Shown piece by piece: positions 40,361-55,070 of a stretch of 64,000 bases of DNA. The DNA lies in NCBI GenBank assembly GCA_023630585.1, contig CM042543.1, forward strand, positions 16,855,760 to 16,919,759, given 5' to 3'. The stretch is from Cranoglanis bouderius. Lineage: Eukaryota > Chordata > Actinopteri > Siluriformes > Cranoglanididae. The translations under genes were made by a program, and so were the position numbers. The notes under the pieces were generated by a model. The model was not told the DNA's origin and did no database searches. It worked only from the letters and a program-made list of their open reading frames with translations. Numbering within the stretch: position 1 is the first letter of the stretch; each line of letters begins with the position of its first letter.

Positions 40361-42890
40361 CAAATAACTTGCACTGCTTCGCTGGATGATATGCGTGACA
40401 ACCTGTTTGGCTGATGATGTCACCAGAGCGTAATCTAATTGTTCTTTTAGCGCCTTGCTATAGGGCACTTTTACATCCTGTAGGACACAAAGTTCTAAGT
40501 TCACAAAGTTCACAAAGTAGGACACAAAGAACACCCAGTCAGTCACACACATAAACATACACCAATGCAGACACACACAACAAACATAATAATTTGCTCC
40601 TTTGCCCTTTACTGATGCCCTTTTAAAGTTGGTAAGTGGTGTTATATTATTTGCTTATTTCTAATGTACTTAGCTTTGAGAAATGTAGAACCTTTCAGAC
40701 TGGAAACTGTGTTCAGCTGAGTTGGCAGTGGCCTGGAATAAACAGAATCTTCTACATAACTTATATATAAAGGGAGAGAAGCTGGAGTGACCCACATTGG
40801 AATTCTGATACTGGAACAGGAAAGACAGGAGAACATATGAGTAAGGCATATTTGAAAAGAGCAGGACCAGACCTGTGCTCTGCTATCAGGGTAGTCTAGC
40901 AGTGAACCATAAAGAGGCAGTACTGTTCACAACTATCAGTCACCCTCATGACAACACAGCATTGCCATCATCTTGATGATGACACATTTCTTCACCCTTT
41001 TTACAAGTCAACCTGACACAGTGAATGTACAGAGCACATAACCGGCTGGGAAGTAATGCTGATTTAACAGCCATGTTTTATGCACAAATTAAGCGATCCA
41101 TCATGAAAAAAGATGAAGTGATTTAAAGATCTAAAATATACCAAAGTGTCAAAAACAAAATGGGCTTACCTGTGTTTAAAAATGTGTTGACATATAGGCA
41201 TAGTTGTCAAAGCTATTTATAGTTTATTTGCCTCCTCTATTACCCAAAAGCTAATTTTCTATTGTTTCAATGTCCTTTAAAACTAGAAACTTTAAAACTA
41301 GCTTGGACTCCAATTTAAGCTTTCATGGCAAAATGTAACCTAATCCTTTATCTTTAATAAGGGCATATTTCATGGTTAATGCATGACCACTTAAACAGTT
41401 CACCTCTCCTTATTCAAATCACATTTCTTCGACTGGAACAATGGATACCCATTCACAAAAAATAAAGGCCAAAGGCATAGCATGATATATTACATTAAGG
41501 GAAAAAAAGATTCTTCAATGGAGCTTTCGGAAAGTCGATCCATTTTTGAGGTTTTGTCAAAGTTGCAACTGGTGTGAGCCTCAACAGCCAATAGGATTTA
41601 AGTATAAGGAAGCCTTCTGAAACTCCCTCTCACTCTCAGCTATCTCTGCTGTCTTCAACACTAACATGGTGTGGCACTGGCTAAATGTAGTTGCAATTTA
41701 GAGGCCCTAAACTGCCCTGACTGTATCGGCACTTGATCTGGCATTGATTTTAATCATTTTGAACATGATCCGAGCAGGCAGCCTGGTTTTCATTTTCCCA
41801 GTGCGCACGCCGGTCAGAGTTGGCTTGTTTTATTGGAAACCTTGTTCCTATATTCCTGCCTGGCACCTTTTGACCTTGTCTGTCTCTGGGGGCTCATGGA
41901 TAAGGGGAAAAACAAGGAAAGCTGCTTCCTTGTCTTGTGAAAATAGCAGTGTGAAAATGGAGGTGTTGTCTGTCTTGATCTATAATGTTCTTTGAAAACC
42001 ACCTGACTGAATCTGCTTTCTAATGCTCCATGTAATGCAGCTTAACACCTCAGGAATACTGACACACTACATCTGGGTGTAATGATTAGTATCTTTAGGG
42101 TTTCCATTTTTAATATCAGTCATTACTAACAGAAAAACAAAATAATAGATTGGAAGACTTAGTTATATAACTGATTTATTAAGAGCAAATATCTCGTAAG
42201 GAGCACAGCAGGAGATGCACCTCTCCATGTCCTGCTGCTTCTCTCATTTATTTGATCAACTACAAAGGAAGCATCAGTAATGGGAGAAGGTTTAGATTTT
42301 AATGCTTTCTATAAAGGAAGAGAAACAAGCAAACGTCCTGTTGTTATTGTAGCCTGTGTGGATACCCAGCAGTAGTGCCTCCCTTGTAAAATGAGTTGTA
42401 TATAAATTGGAAATGACACTGTGTAGCTTGGAAGAAGCCCACAAACCCAAACTCTCTCTTTCTATGTCTTTTTAAAAGTCAGTGATATTTATAGTGAGGG
42501 GGTATAGGTTAGATTCCTGCTGATTTTTCTTTAATCAGCAGATTAAAGCATGTTCAATTTTGACCCAGAAAGCTACAGTGTAACGTATGGACTGAGAAAA
42601 AGAGCATTCATTCAGTCATAATAAATTGCTACCATTATCAACAAGCACTGATCACCAAACACAAAATTCACTAAATACAAAACAGCCTCTGACTGTCTAA
42701 AATCAGAGCAGAGGTGAAATGAGTTGTGCCACATTATGTTTGCAGGCGGGTATCCATCAGGATATAGTATAGCAGCTAGTGAGGTATCTGAATAGTTCTG
42801 TGGCACAGTCATTTGTCTGCTTCTGTGGAGGTCAGAATGCCATCTGAATCTTACACAAAACATATAGTTTGTAAATATAATTATAAAGAG
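40361..42890. other. intergenic DNA, nothing specific seen
   Basis: No gene or clear mobile element. A small tandem 'ttcacaaag' repeat lies at about 40499-40518. Confidence 0.45.
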
Positions 42891-43240
42891 GCACAGTGGG
42901 GTAGCAGGTAACATTGCCACATCACAGCTCAATGGTTCCAGGTTCGATTCTGACCAAAGGTTATGATCTGCATGGAGTTTTGTGTGTTCTCCCAGTGTCT
43001 GTGTTGGTTTCCTCTGGATTCTCCATTTTTCCCCCACCTTCCAAACCATGCCAGTAGGAGGATTGGCTATGCTATATTCCCCTAGGTGTGTATGAGTGTG
43101 TGAAAATGTGTGTATGGTGCCCTGTGATCGACTGGGATCCCACCCAGGATGTATTCCCACCTCACTCCCAGTGTTCCTGGGATAGGCTCCAGAGTCACCA
43201 CGACCCGGCCCAGGATAAAGCAATTACTGGAGATGAATGA
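42888..43240 (+). mobile_element. tRNA-derived SINE, full length
   Basis: Best copy of the family in the window. Head: 'gtggggtagcaggtaacattg' with a perfect box B core GGTTCGATTC (42941-42950). The central block matches the 34.8-kb copy (TTTCCTCTGGATTCTCC, CATGCCAGTAGGAGG, CCCCTAGGTGTG). The 3' block is 'gatgtattcccacctcactc' and GGATAGGCTCCAGA, and the tail is 'ggataaagcaattactgg' plus 'agatgaatgaaa'. A 203-codon minus-strand open frame over and beyond this copy is an artefact. Confidence 0.87.
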
Positions 43241-46022
<2,782 letters not shown>

Positions 46023-47045
46023 CTAGTGCTGGTTTCTCCACACATAAATGCATATGTTCGTATAAACCTATTCGTGCACACCTACGCAGAACCTGACACA
46101 CATGACTACCTACCAACCTGTAAACATATAAACACACAAAAAGTCTAAATGCCAACCTGTGCCCTGCTGCCCAGACACACAGAATCCAACAGCAATAGTG
46201 CCATCTGCTGGAGAGAATTCACCTGCTCTCTAGATTACAGTAGCTATTGTAGGGTTTAAAATATAATATAAACCAACAAAGATTCTCAACAAAGGAGCAT
46301 ATTGTCTAAACATTAATTTTGTTTAATTAGTATTGCTTACTTACTAAGCCTGCTGAGCAAAAATGATTAATTTCCTGTCCTAAACAAAACACCTCAAGAA
46401 ACTTTTTTTTTTCTTTTTTTTTTCTGCATTTCAGTGTTCTACATTTATTACAGGCATGGAATATATTCGCATACCTTGAAATTACATCTTGAAATTACAG
46501 AAAAAAATATATTATTTGAAAGTGCAGACAAATAGAATAAAACTCTAGAATAAAAAAGAGGTGTGCTGGAATTTGATTATCTGATGTTATTTCCAGGAGA
46601 TAATAATATCTGTACAGATTTTACATTCAGTGTGAGTATTTCAGTATTTCAGTATTTATTTTTTATACTTATTTTCTTTTTGTTCATGTATGCTGTGTAG
46701 GCAAGATTGAAATCACAATATCAGATCAAATTTACAGTCACTAGTTAGAAAATGCTGCTTCCAAGTTCAGCTTTGTCATAATATTAATGTTAACATACAT
46801 AAACCAAAAAGTATTTTATAATTTTACTGTAATAATATACTATCACCATCATCATCATTTTTATCCTTTTAGACATAAATCTAATCTAATAATCTATTGA
46901 TCTGCATTGTCAAAGTTGAGTTTTGTTACCTTCGCTCACATGCATGAGATTATTGCCATGGTCTTGTCTGCTTGGGTGGCTCGAGCATCTGCCAAGCCCA
47001 CTAAGCAACTCTGCTTTAACCACGAGGATAGACTCAGTCCTGGTG
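46023..47045. other. intergenic DNA, nothing specific seen
   Basis: AT-rich; no gene. 46900-47045 leads into the Tc1-like remnant but does not resemble one. Confidence 0.45.
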
Positions 47046-47121
47046 TGAGAACTAAGCACTTGAATCCTTCAAATTTGAGGTCCACGCTGGTGGACTCTCC
47101 TCTTCAGTTCACCCCACATTT

Positions 47122-47672
47122 CTATGTGTTTTCTATGGGTTTCAAGTCAGGGGACTGGGATGGCCATTGCAGGACCTTGATTTTGTGGTCAGTTAACCAT
47201 TTTTGTGTTGATTTTGATGTATGTTTTGGATCACTGTCCTGCTGGAAGATCCAACCACAGCCCATTTTAAGCTTTCTGGCAGAGGCAGTCAGGTTTTCAT
47301 TTAATATCTGTTGACATTTGTCCATGATGCCATGTATCCTAACAAAATGTCCAGGTCCTCAGGCAGAAAAACAGCCCCAAAACATTAAAGAGCCACCACC
47401 ATATTTAACTGTGGGCATGAAGTACTTTTCCATATGGCTACCTCTCTGTGTGCACCAAAACCACCTCTGGTGTTTATTGCCAAAAAGCTCTGTTTTGGTT
47501 TCATCTGACCATAGAACCCGATCCCATTTGAAGTTCCAGTAGTGTCTGGCAAATTGAAGAACCTTGAGTTTGTTTTTGGATGAGAGTAGAGGCTTTTTTC
47601 TTGAAACACTCCAAACAACTTGTGGTGATGTAGGTGACTTCGGATTGTAGTTTTGGAGACTTTCTGACCCAA
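47122..47672 (-). pseudogene. Tc1-like transposase remnant
   Basis: Two minus-strand pieces in different frames. 47385-47672 carries KVSKTTIRSHLHHHKLFG (end of the DNA-binding region). 47122-47325 carries the second catalytic aspartate in FQQDSDPKHTSKSTQKWL and WPSQSPDLKPIEN near the catalytic glutamate. The frame change and missing N terminus mean no active enzyme can be made. Confidence 0.85.
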
Positions 47673-47695
47673 AGACGCAACTAATTTAACTTGGC

Positions 47696-47795
47696 AGTGG
47701 CAATGGTAGCTTAGTGGTTAAGCTGCTAGACTACTGATCAGAAGGTTGTTAGTTCAAATCCCAGCACTGCTAATCTGCCACTGTGGGCCCTTGAG
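47696..47795 (+). mobile_element. tRNA-derived SINE head, 3' half missing
   Basis: 'ggcaatggtagcttagtgg' (box A region) and 'gttagttcaaatcccagcac' (box B region, GTTCAAATCC) followed by 'tgggcccttgagcaa', then an abrupt switch back to Tc1 sequence. The usual second half of this SINE type (cccttaaccct... gtaagtcgctctgg) is absent here but appears alone at 18.75 kb. Confidence 0.8.
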
Positions 47796-48208
47796 CAATA
47801 TATATTCATTGGTCTTACCCATAATTATGAATGACTAAGGGAATTTGGCCTATGTGTTACCTCATATTTATACCCCTGTGAAACAGGAAGTCATGGTTGA
47901 ACAATTTCCTGTCCCTAGTCACCCAGATGTACTATACAAAATGCAAAATATCAATGGGAATATACTTCAAATATAATAATAATAATTCATAGGGGTGCCA
48001 ATAATTGTTGCACACCTATATTTAATAAATATATATTTTTATTGGATAAACCTGTGCTGTGTTTGCAATTGTTTCATATCCATGAGAGCAGAGTATTTTT
48101 GTGAATTTTTTTAACAAAAGATCAAAAGGTTAAACAGTAAAGACAATTTTTCACAACCTTCTTTGCTCATAATTACCAAGGGTGCCAATATTAGTGGAGG
48201 GCACTGTA

Positions 48209-48807
48209 TTCATGACTCATGATCGTTCAGTATTACAAAAATGAGCATAAAATAACTTTCATGTGTACATCAACGTGACTGTCACATTAAATGAATACCA
48301 GATAAAAGAGCAAAACCTCTCAAGAGCTTGTCTGAGTCAGCTCTCACTGTGACCCTCTTATCAAGCAGCAGTGCTCATGTATCCTCAACTTGCGGTAGTG
48401 TAACTGTGTTCATCCTGCAAGTTCATAAAGAGTGCATAACCTACAAAATGAATTAGTCACCAAACGTTAACTTGCTATCTATAATATAAGCTCTGATTTA
48501 AGAGAAAAGAGTTGCTCTGCTGTAATCTCAGAGCACACTGCTCCAGACTGTGGGCAGAATGTAATGACTTTCCTTGAGGCTCTGTACATCTCTGGTGCTG
48601 TTCCACACAGCTAGCCTGCATTTGGATAATTAAAATGTAGTGTAGAGAACAAAACGCCTGGCTGCTTTCAAGATTAAAAAAAAAAAAAAATCTAACCTGT
48701 GTTCTCTGTGAGAATTTGTTATCTAACCTGTGTATTTTGTTCTCCAGCCTCTCTCTCTATCTCTCAAAAAAAAAAGTTTGGCAAGAAGCAGATAGTGTTA
48801 GCATGCT
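48209..48807. other. intergenic DNA, nothing specific seen
   Basis: No gene. Contains an A run near 48677 and a duplicated 'tctaacctgtgt' (48691 and 48723). Confidence 0.45.
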
Positions 48808-49827
48808 ATACTGAAAAAAACAATTCGTTGGCTCAACAACCATTACGTATAAATATAAATAGATTAAACTCAAAAACGTTCATTTTTTAAAACATTTTAG
48901 CTTACTTAACATATGTTAGTGTTTTCAACACAAAAATGTCAATTACCAGGTGAAATTAAGAGTATGCATAAAGTGAACAAAAAAACGTGAGTCACGTCAA
49001 CTGCAATTACAGTTAGGTTAAGGTTAAGTAAACCCAACTTAAAATTTGAAGTATGAATGTGAGCCACATGACATGCAAATATCCGGTGAAAGATATTTTC
49101 TGAAGCACAACTTGGTGAAGACAGTGAAAACTTTGTCAGGTAATCTTTAAATAAATTAAATAAAATATTAGAGTTTTACTTTTTAACATCCATTAACACT
49201 CATTTATTGCATTAGTTCTCAAGGGGGTACTTTTTAAACAGAATGTTTTAATTGGTACGAATGTTAGTACTTCGTAAAAAAAAAAAAGTTTGCAAGCATC
49301 GAGTTTGTGCAAGTGTTTGTAGCATGTAGCATTGCAATCTGTAGCATGTGGCATTGCAATCTGTCAAACAAAATGCTTCATTTTTGTACTGACTGTCTGA
49401 AAACCTTTTGTAAACTTTTGTTGAACATTTTTTCTTATTGAGCTGTATTCAATTCATTATTCATGTTTTTTAAACGATAGTACTGTAACCATTGTCCAAA
49501 AATAAAGTTTAAAAAAATGCTTTATTTTGTGCTAATTGTCTGTGTCGTTTATTTTAAGATATTGAATGTTCAGTGCAGTAAGCAGAGCAGTTTTATTCAA
49601 CTCAATGAATTACCTTGTGTTAATGTAAATGAGCTACACAAAAAGCTTAAATGTTAATTTGAATCAACTTGCAATTAATTGCTAGGTTCTATTGGTTACA
49701 TTTTTTTAACAAATAACAAGGGTTATCTTTTACTTAATTACTTCAAGTTGAATTTACTTAAAAAGTGTGAAGCAAATGCTGCATATATATTTTAAGTAAA
49801 TCCAACACATCATTTTTTTCAGTGTAG
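48808..49827. mobile_element. probable non-autonomous DNA transposon (MITE-like)
   Basis: Imperfect terminal inverted repeats: left 'tatactgaaaaaaacaattc' with GTTGG, right (reverse complement) 'tacactgaaaaaaatgatg' with GTTGG. The interior is AT-rich with repeated 'ttaagtaaa..caac' words and no transposase. Resembles the CACTGAAAAAA-type short elements common in fish. Target duplication unclear. Superfamily not assigned. Confidence 0.5.
49319..49362 (+). repeat. 22-bp tandem duplication
   Basis: 'gtagcatgtagcattgcaat'+ct is followed at once by a copy with one change (tag to tgg). Confidence 0.9.
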
Positions 49828-50047
49828 ATAAAACCCACAGCAGAGACTATCTATTATCTTTTATTCACTAACATTCCACCAAATTAGAGAACAAATAAAT
49901 GCCTTACCTGTTTAGCAAGTTTTTTCATTCTTAACAAAAAAAATGTTGTACATTGGTTGTTCTAAATGGATTTTTTAATATCATATTCAATATGATAGTT
50001 ATTTAATATTAACAGCAATATACCATAAAAAAAAATAAAAAAATAAA

Positions 50048-50101
<54 letters not shown>

Positions 50102-50498
50102 TCCTTTGCTTTGACTTTACTCAGAACAAATCAGATAACTGACTGCCTCAAGTAAAGTAGTTGTTAAAAATAGCACTGTATAATAACAACAATAAGAAAC
50201 ATAAGTGTGGTTAGCTCAAAATCAGTAATAAGGTTGACTGCTAAAATATCAGTTCAGTATCCTTAAACATGTAAGTTATACTAAGCAGATGGTATTTAAA
50301 ATACAAATATATTCACAAATTTAAGCATTCACATTACCCAAGAAAAGGTAAAGAAAATCAGTTTCCTTATTATTTCAAGTAAGCTGAACAACAAAGTATC
50401 AGTGGCTAAAACAAAAAGAGAGATAACTTTTTTGAAGGAACATTAGGAGGTTGTTTATTCATTATATAAAAATATATTCTTATATTAAACAACCAGGG
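49828..50498. other. intergenic DNA with (AAT)n
   Basis: No gene. (AAT)n microsatellite at about 50047-50101 preceded by an A-rich run. Confidence 0.6.
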
Positions 50499-50665
50499 TG
50501 GCATGGTGGCACAGCAGGTAGCATTGCTGCCTCACAGCTCCAGGGTCCCCTGCTTGACCATGTTGCCCTGTGATAAACTGCCATCCCATCTAGGGTGTAT
50601 TCCTGCCACTTGCCCAGTGTTCCCAGGGTTCCAGATTCGCAGGGACCCTGCAAATGTACAATAAC
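50499..50665 (+). mobile_element. SINE copy with internal deletion
   Basis: Head 'ggtggcacagcaggtagcattg' shortened here to its key words GGCACAGCAGGTAGC and CTCACAGCTCCAGGG; then, after a deletion, CCATCCCATCTAGGGTGTATTCCTGCC and CCCAGTGTTCCCAGGG. Same family as 42.9 kb but missing the middle and the tail. Confidence 0.72.
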
Positions 50666-51560
50666 ACCTGAGGTTGTGACATAGTTTTGCTTTTAAGGCT
50701 ACAAGTTTAATTACTCACCATTTATTTGGTCTAAAATGAAAACATTTTGCCAAAATTAATTTGCTCTTTTTTCAGTAAGATGATTAATTACTTTTATGTA
50801 GATGCAAGAGAGAATAGTCTAACTGGAGTCAACTGTGTCATCATTTGAATGACACACATAAAGAACCATTTTCAAACTGCAGAGAAATATTTATGTACTC
50901 AAATAGTTTGATGGTTCTGTATAAAACAGTTACCTTCACTGAAGAACCCTTGGAGAATCCTTTTTGAAGAAGATTGTAACATGGATGGGAAATGATGCAT
51001 AGCATTGTTCAGGTGTACCCTAAATTAAATATATTGCTTTTTAAATCTACTGCTTTTCATACACCTATCTAGTCAATGCTATGAAATATAGTACCATTTT
51101 ACCATGCCATGAATTTCCTTCACCGTTTTTTTAAAACCCATTTTCCCCTAATTTCTTCATTTGCAAGTTCCCTCCCACTAGTTAGCTCTACCCTATCACA
51201 TGACAGCTACTGTACCAAACAGGGAGGGTCCTTACCAAACCAGTTTTAGCTACAGTGCCCATCTTTAAGTTAGAGAGAATACACATGGGTTTTGTCAATG
51301 AGGACACACACTGGACACATACCAAGTCCTAAGTTTCAGTAAACGTAGCTGGTTGTTATTGCAAGTAGTTTTCAGGCCCTGCATTTCCTCTCTGCAGGAG
51401 GAGCATGTGGCTAATCACAATATATAAAGCCAGGGCCAGGAAACCACCTCTGCAGCCCCTCTGTAGCTTGGACTGTCTTCACTAACCCAATAAGCTAGCT
51501 TGTAAACGTAGCCACTTCCCCAGAGGTAACGTCATGGCAGAGCGTTTCTACAGACACTGG

Positions 51561-51623
<63 letters not shown>

Positions 51624-52019
51624 TTTTCAGAATGAATCTCTCCTCACAAAAAAAACAAAAAAAACAATGATTTCAAAGAGACTCATGTGACATCACTTAC
51701 CCAAATATCTGGTGTAGAATCCTGGAACCTCCTATTGTATATTTTATTTGGCTGCCAGGGTATTCCATGGCATCCATGTCTTTAGCTATGACTATTTAAT
51801 CTAGAAACTCCAAAACTCACAAATGCCCGATGACTGAATGTTCCAAAGATGTACCAGTATACTAAACACACCATATGTCTCCTGCTGCTCACTTATCTTA
51901 AACAGAAATAGATTTTGTTGAATTGTTTGATAAATTTGACCCAAGTTTTTCCAGTGGGTCTTATTGGAGCACCTACTGTTTTTCTGCCTGTTGGTGGCCT
52001 GGGCTCTAATCATCCACAT
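50666..52019. other. intergenic DNA with (GT)n
   Basis: No gene. 50860-50965 has 'aagaacc'/'ggttct' words like those at 19.9 kb. (GT)n microsatellite of about 29 units at 51563-51621. Confidence 0.55.
51563..51621 (+). repeat. (GT)n microsatellite
   Basis: About 29 GT units. Confidence 0.95.
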
Positions 52020-52215
52020 CTCCCAAGGAGGCCATAAATTATTCCGATGAGATGGTGCTTTGTGTTCCTACTGCTGGGACGTGGGGGCGAATTCACAGCG
52101 GCGTATTTTCACAAGCCCCGCTCTAAATCATTGTTTTATGACAGCAAGGAAAACTTCTGCACGTTTGTGGTGATGATTTATGCTCATTTGGGTCTGGAGG
52201 ACACTATAATTTGGA
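52020..52215. promoter_or_regulatory. candidate conserved non-coding element
   Basis: High-complexity block with AT-rich homeodomain-like words (ATAAATTATTCC, TTGTTTTATGAC) and CpG-bearing stretches (GGGGGCGAATTC, AGCGGCGTATTTTC). No ORF and no repeat. In appearance the strongest enhancer-like block in the distal half; still untested. Confidence 0.35.
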
Positions 52216-53216
52216 AGTAATGTGAAAACAGATGGATAGAGAGATAGCAAAGGGCAGACTGGACTATACATTCTCACTGCTGCTTACAAATGACATCCAT
52301 ATGCTGCTGATGTATCTATCCTCTCTGTGATTCTCTCTGTGATAGGCAATGGGTTATGTGGTTATAATCAGTCTATTGCTTGTAAGAAAAATCAGGGGCC
52401 AATAATTAGACCAATTGTAATCATAGGACAAATGTCTTGTTGGTTAATTGTGCTTAAACCCAGTGCACAGTGGTAGAAACAAAATTTTTTTTTTTTCCAT
52501 CTTAAATTATAACAGATACATGAAATACACTGACTACTCAGAACTATTTTAAAGTCATAAGGACTACAAAATCCCAATTATCTGCCATATAAAAGGATAC
52601 AAAGTCCTAGCTAGTATTGTATCGCTAGTATAACCATTGATTCTGGGATACTGATGTTCAGCCATATCTGTGTGTGTTGTTCTCTGTGTGTGATAAAATC
52701 ATTACAGTCCTCTCAACATCACCCAACACTGCATAATGTTATCATAGAGTTTAGCACCCTTTAGCAGTAGGCAGCTAATAGATTACACTGTCTGGGGAGT
52801 GACATAGCAAGCCTGATGCTTCCCACATTAGCCAAACCGCAGTACCCTCTGGAGCCAATAACACCACAGACAGGCATGGTCACTGGCCCCAGACCAGTAC
52901 TTCTACACACTTCTCTCTCTAGTCTGCTTTCCTTTGCCCTGAAATAACTCCAGAGTTGAAGGCCTGGTGGAAAGTTCACCTAACATGTTGGTCCACGTTA
53001 CTGTAAACGCCTCTCAGTCACCCAAACAGCAAAACAGTACTTAAAGCCAGCTCAGCTGGCATACAGCTCTTTTAGTATATTTATATGAACTTAGGTTAGA
53101 ACTGGTCATTTCTGAACCAATAAATAGAGCAGTGAAACCATATTAGTGTCATATATGCTTAAGACAAATGATTACCAGTTCACAAAAAAGAGCTCAGACA
53201 ATAAATTATGTTCAAA
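52216..53216. other. intergenic DNA, nothing specific seen
   Basis: No gene or clear repeat apart from a T run near 52486. Confidence 0.45.
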
Positions 53217-53219
53217 TAC

Positions 53220-53260
<41 letters not shown>
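53217..53260 (+). repeat. (TACA)n-(TA)n microsatellite, Tc1 landing site
   Basis: ATACATACATACA passes into TATATA. The Tc1-like element at 53261 begins right after a TA of this array, and the array resumes after its other end at 54766. Confidence 0.93.
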
Positions 53261-53263
<3 letters not shown>

Positions 53264-54762
53264 GTGCATCTCAATAAATTAGAATGTCGTGGAAAAGTTC
53301 GTTTATTTCAGTAATTCAACTCAAATTGTGAAACTCGTGTATTAAATAAATTCAATGCCACAGACTGAAGTAGTTTAAGTCTTTGGTTCTTTTAATTGTG
53401 ATGATTTTGGCTCACATTTAACAAAAACCCACCAATTCACTATCTCAACAAATTAGAATATGGTGACCTGCCAATCAGCTAATCAACTCAAAACACCTGC
53501 AAAGGTTTCCTGAGCCTTCAAAATGGTCTCTCAGTTTGGTTCACTAGGTAAGTCACAAACATTCATTGCAAAGAAGCTGGCTGTTCACAGAGTGCTGTAT
53601 CCAAGCATGTTAACAGAAAGTTGAGTGGAAGGAAAAATTGTGGAAGAAAAAGATGCACAACCAACCGAGAGAACCCCATCCTTATGAGGATTGTCAAGCA
53701 AAATCGATTCAAGAATTTGAGTGAACTTCACAAGGAATGGACTGAGGCTGGGGTCAAGGCATCAAGAGCCACCACACACAGACGTGTCAAGGAATTTGGC
53801 TACAGTTGTCGTATTCCTCTTGTTAAGCCACTCCTGAACCACAGACAACGTCAGTGGCGTCTTACCTGGGCTAAGGAGAAGAAGAACTGGACTGTTGCCC
53901 AGTGGTCCAAAGTCCTCTTTTCAGATGGGAGCAAGTTTTGTATTTCATTTGGAAACCAAGGTCCTAGAGTCTAGAGGAAGGGTGGAGAAGCTCATAGCCC
54001 AAGTTGCTTGAAGTCCAGTGTTAAGTTTACACAGTCTGCGATGATTTGGGGTGCAATGTCATCTGCTGGTGTTGGTCCATTGTGTGTTTTGAAAACCAAA
54101 GTCACTGCATCCATTTACCAAGAAATTTTGGAGCACTTCATGCTTCCTTCAGCTGACCAGCTTTTTGAAGATGCTGATTTCATTTTCCAGCAGGATTTGG
54201 CACCTGCCCACTCTGCCAAAAGCACCAAAAGATGGTTAAATGACCATGGTGTTGGTTTGCTTGACTGGCCAGCAAACTCACCAGACCTGAACCCCATAGA
54301 GAATCTATGGGGTAATGTCAAGAGGAAAATGAGAAACAAGAGACCAAAAAATGCAGATGAGCTGAAGGCCACTGTCAAAGAAACCTGGGCTTCCATACCA
54401 CCTCAGCAGTGCCACAAACTGATCACCTCCATGCCACGCCGAATTGAGGCAGTAATTAAAGCAAAAGGAGCCCCTACCAAGTATTGAGTACATGTACAGT
54501 AAATGAACATACTTTCCAGAAGGCCAACAATTCACTAAAAATGTTTTTTTTATTGGTCTTATAAAGTATTCTAATTTGTTGAGATAGTGAATTGGTGGGT
54601 TTTTGTTAAATGTGAGCCAAAATCATCACAATTAAAAGAACCAAAGACTTAAACTACTTCAGTCTGTGTGCATTGAATATTTTATACACGAGTTTCACAA
54701 TTTGAGTTGAATTACTGAAATAAATGAACTTTTCCATGACATTCTAATTTATTGAGATGCAC

Positions 54763-54765
<3 letters not shown>
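53261..54765 (+). mobile_element. Tc1/mariner-like transposon, complete ends
   Basis: 1,505 bp, bounded by TA on both sides. Ends are CAGGTGCATCTCAATAAATT on the left and its complement on the right. The terminal inverted repeats span about 53261-53460 and 54567-54765 (roughly 200 bp each) and are almost identical, differing by a handful of substitutions and small indels. Between them lies a single transposase reading frame broken at one codon. Near-identical ends point to a fairly recent insertion. Confidence 0.94.
53552..54487 (+). pseudogene. Tc1-like transposase, one stop codon and N-terminal deletion
   Basis: One continuous frame from about 53552 to the TGA-type end at 54487, interrupted only by TAG at 53972-53974 (GNQGPRV-stop-RKGGEAH), where relatives usually have Trp (TGG). 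DDE-type catalytic residues are present: Asp in LFSDGSKF, Asp in FQQDLAPAHSAKST, Glu in DWPANSPDLNPIENLWG. The DNA-binding N terminus is short: the sequence jumps from 'ggttcactag' to 'gtaagtcacaaac', where related elements (from memory) carry a start codon and about 25 more codons. Not functional as it stands. Confidence 0.9.

Positions 54766-54844
<79 letters not shown>
54766..54844 (+). repeat. (TA)n microsatellite
   Basis: About 39 TA units following the right end of the Tc1-like element. Confidence 0.95.
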
Positions 54845-54846
<2 letters not shown>

Positions 54847-55017
54847 TGATTGTTACCATGCACTGCATTTCTTTCAAGGAAGCTTACTACAAAATAAACC
54901 AGATCCCTATGTCTGTTTTCCATATACAGTGGGTATAGAAAAGAATCACCCCCCTTTAAAATAATCACAGTTTGTTGCTTTTCAGTCTGAAATGAAAACA
55001 GACACAGTTTGTCAGAA

Positions 55018-55041
55018 AATAAATAAATAAATAAATAAACA
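55018..55041 (+). repeat. (AAAT)n in Tc1 terminal repeat
   Basis: AAATAAATAAATAAATAAATAAA inside the left inverted repeat of the second transposon. Confidence 0.85.
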
Positions 55042-55070
55042 GAATAAAAAAAAACAGTTGGAAAAAAGGA

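Larger units (their letters stand above)
47046..48208 (-). mobile_element. decayed Tc1/mariner-like transposon with SINE insert
   Basis: The right inverted-repeat end is clear: GGAGGGCACTGTA closes at 48208, and the inner copy of the 'gggtgccaataattgt' motif lies at 47996-48011. This is the terminal repeat of a Tc1-like family widespread in fish. The left terminal repeat is absent, so the element is truncated. Transposase coding runs on the minus strand. The N-terminal HTH part is missing where a SINE head sits. Confidence 0.85.

Noticed and set aside
42612..43223. 203-codon minus-strand frame, longest after pax1
   Set aside because: About half of it is the antisense of the SINE at 42.9 kb and the rest matches no protein; no sign of a gene.
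46907..47314. 135-codon plus-strand frame
   Set aside because: Antisense of the Tc1-like transposase remnant over much of its length.
54115..54535. Minus-strand frames in the Tc1-like element
   Set aside because: Shadows of the plus-strand transposase, which has the DDE motifs.
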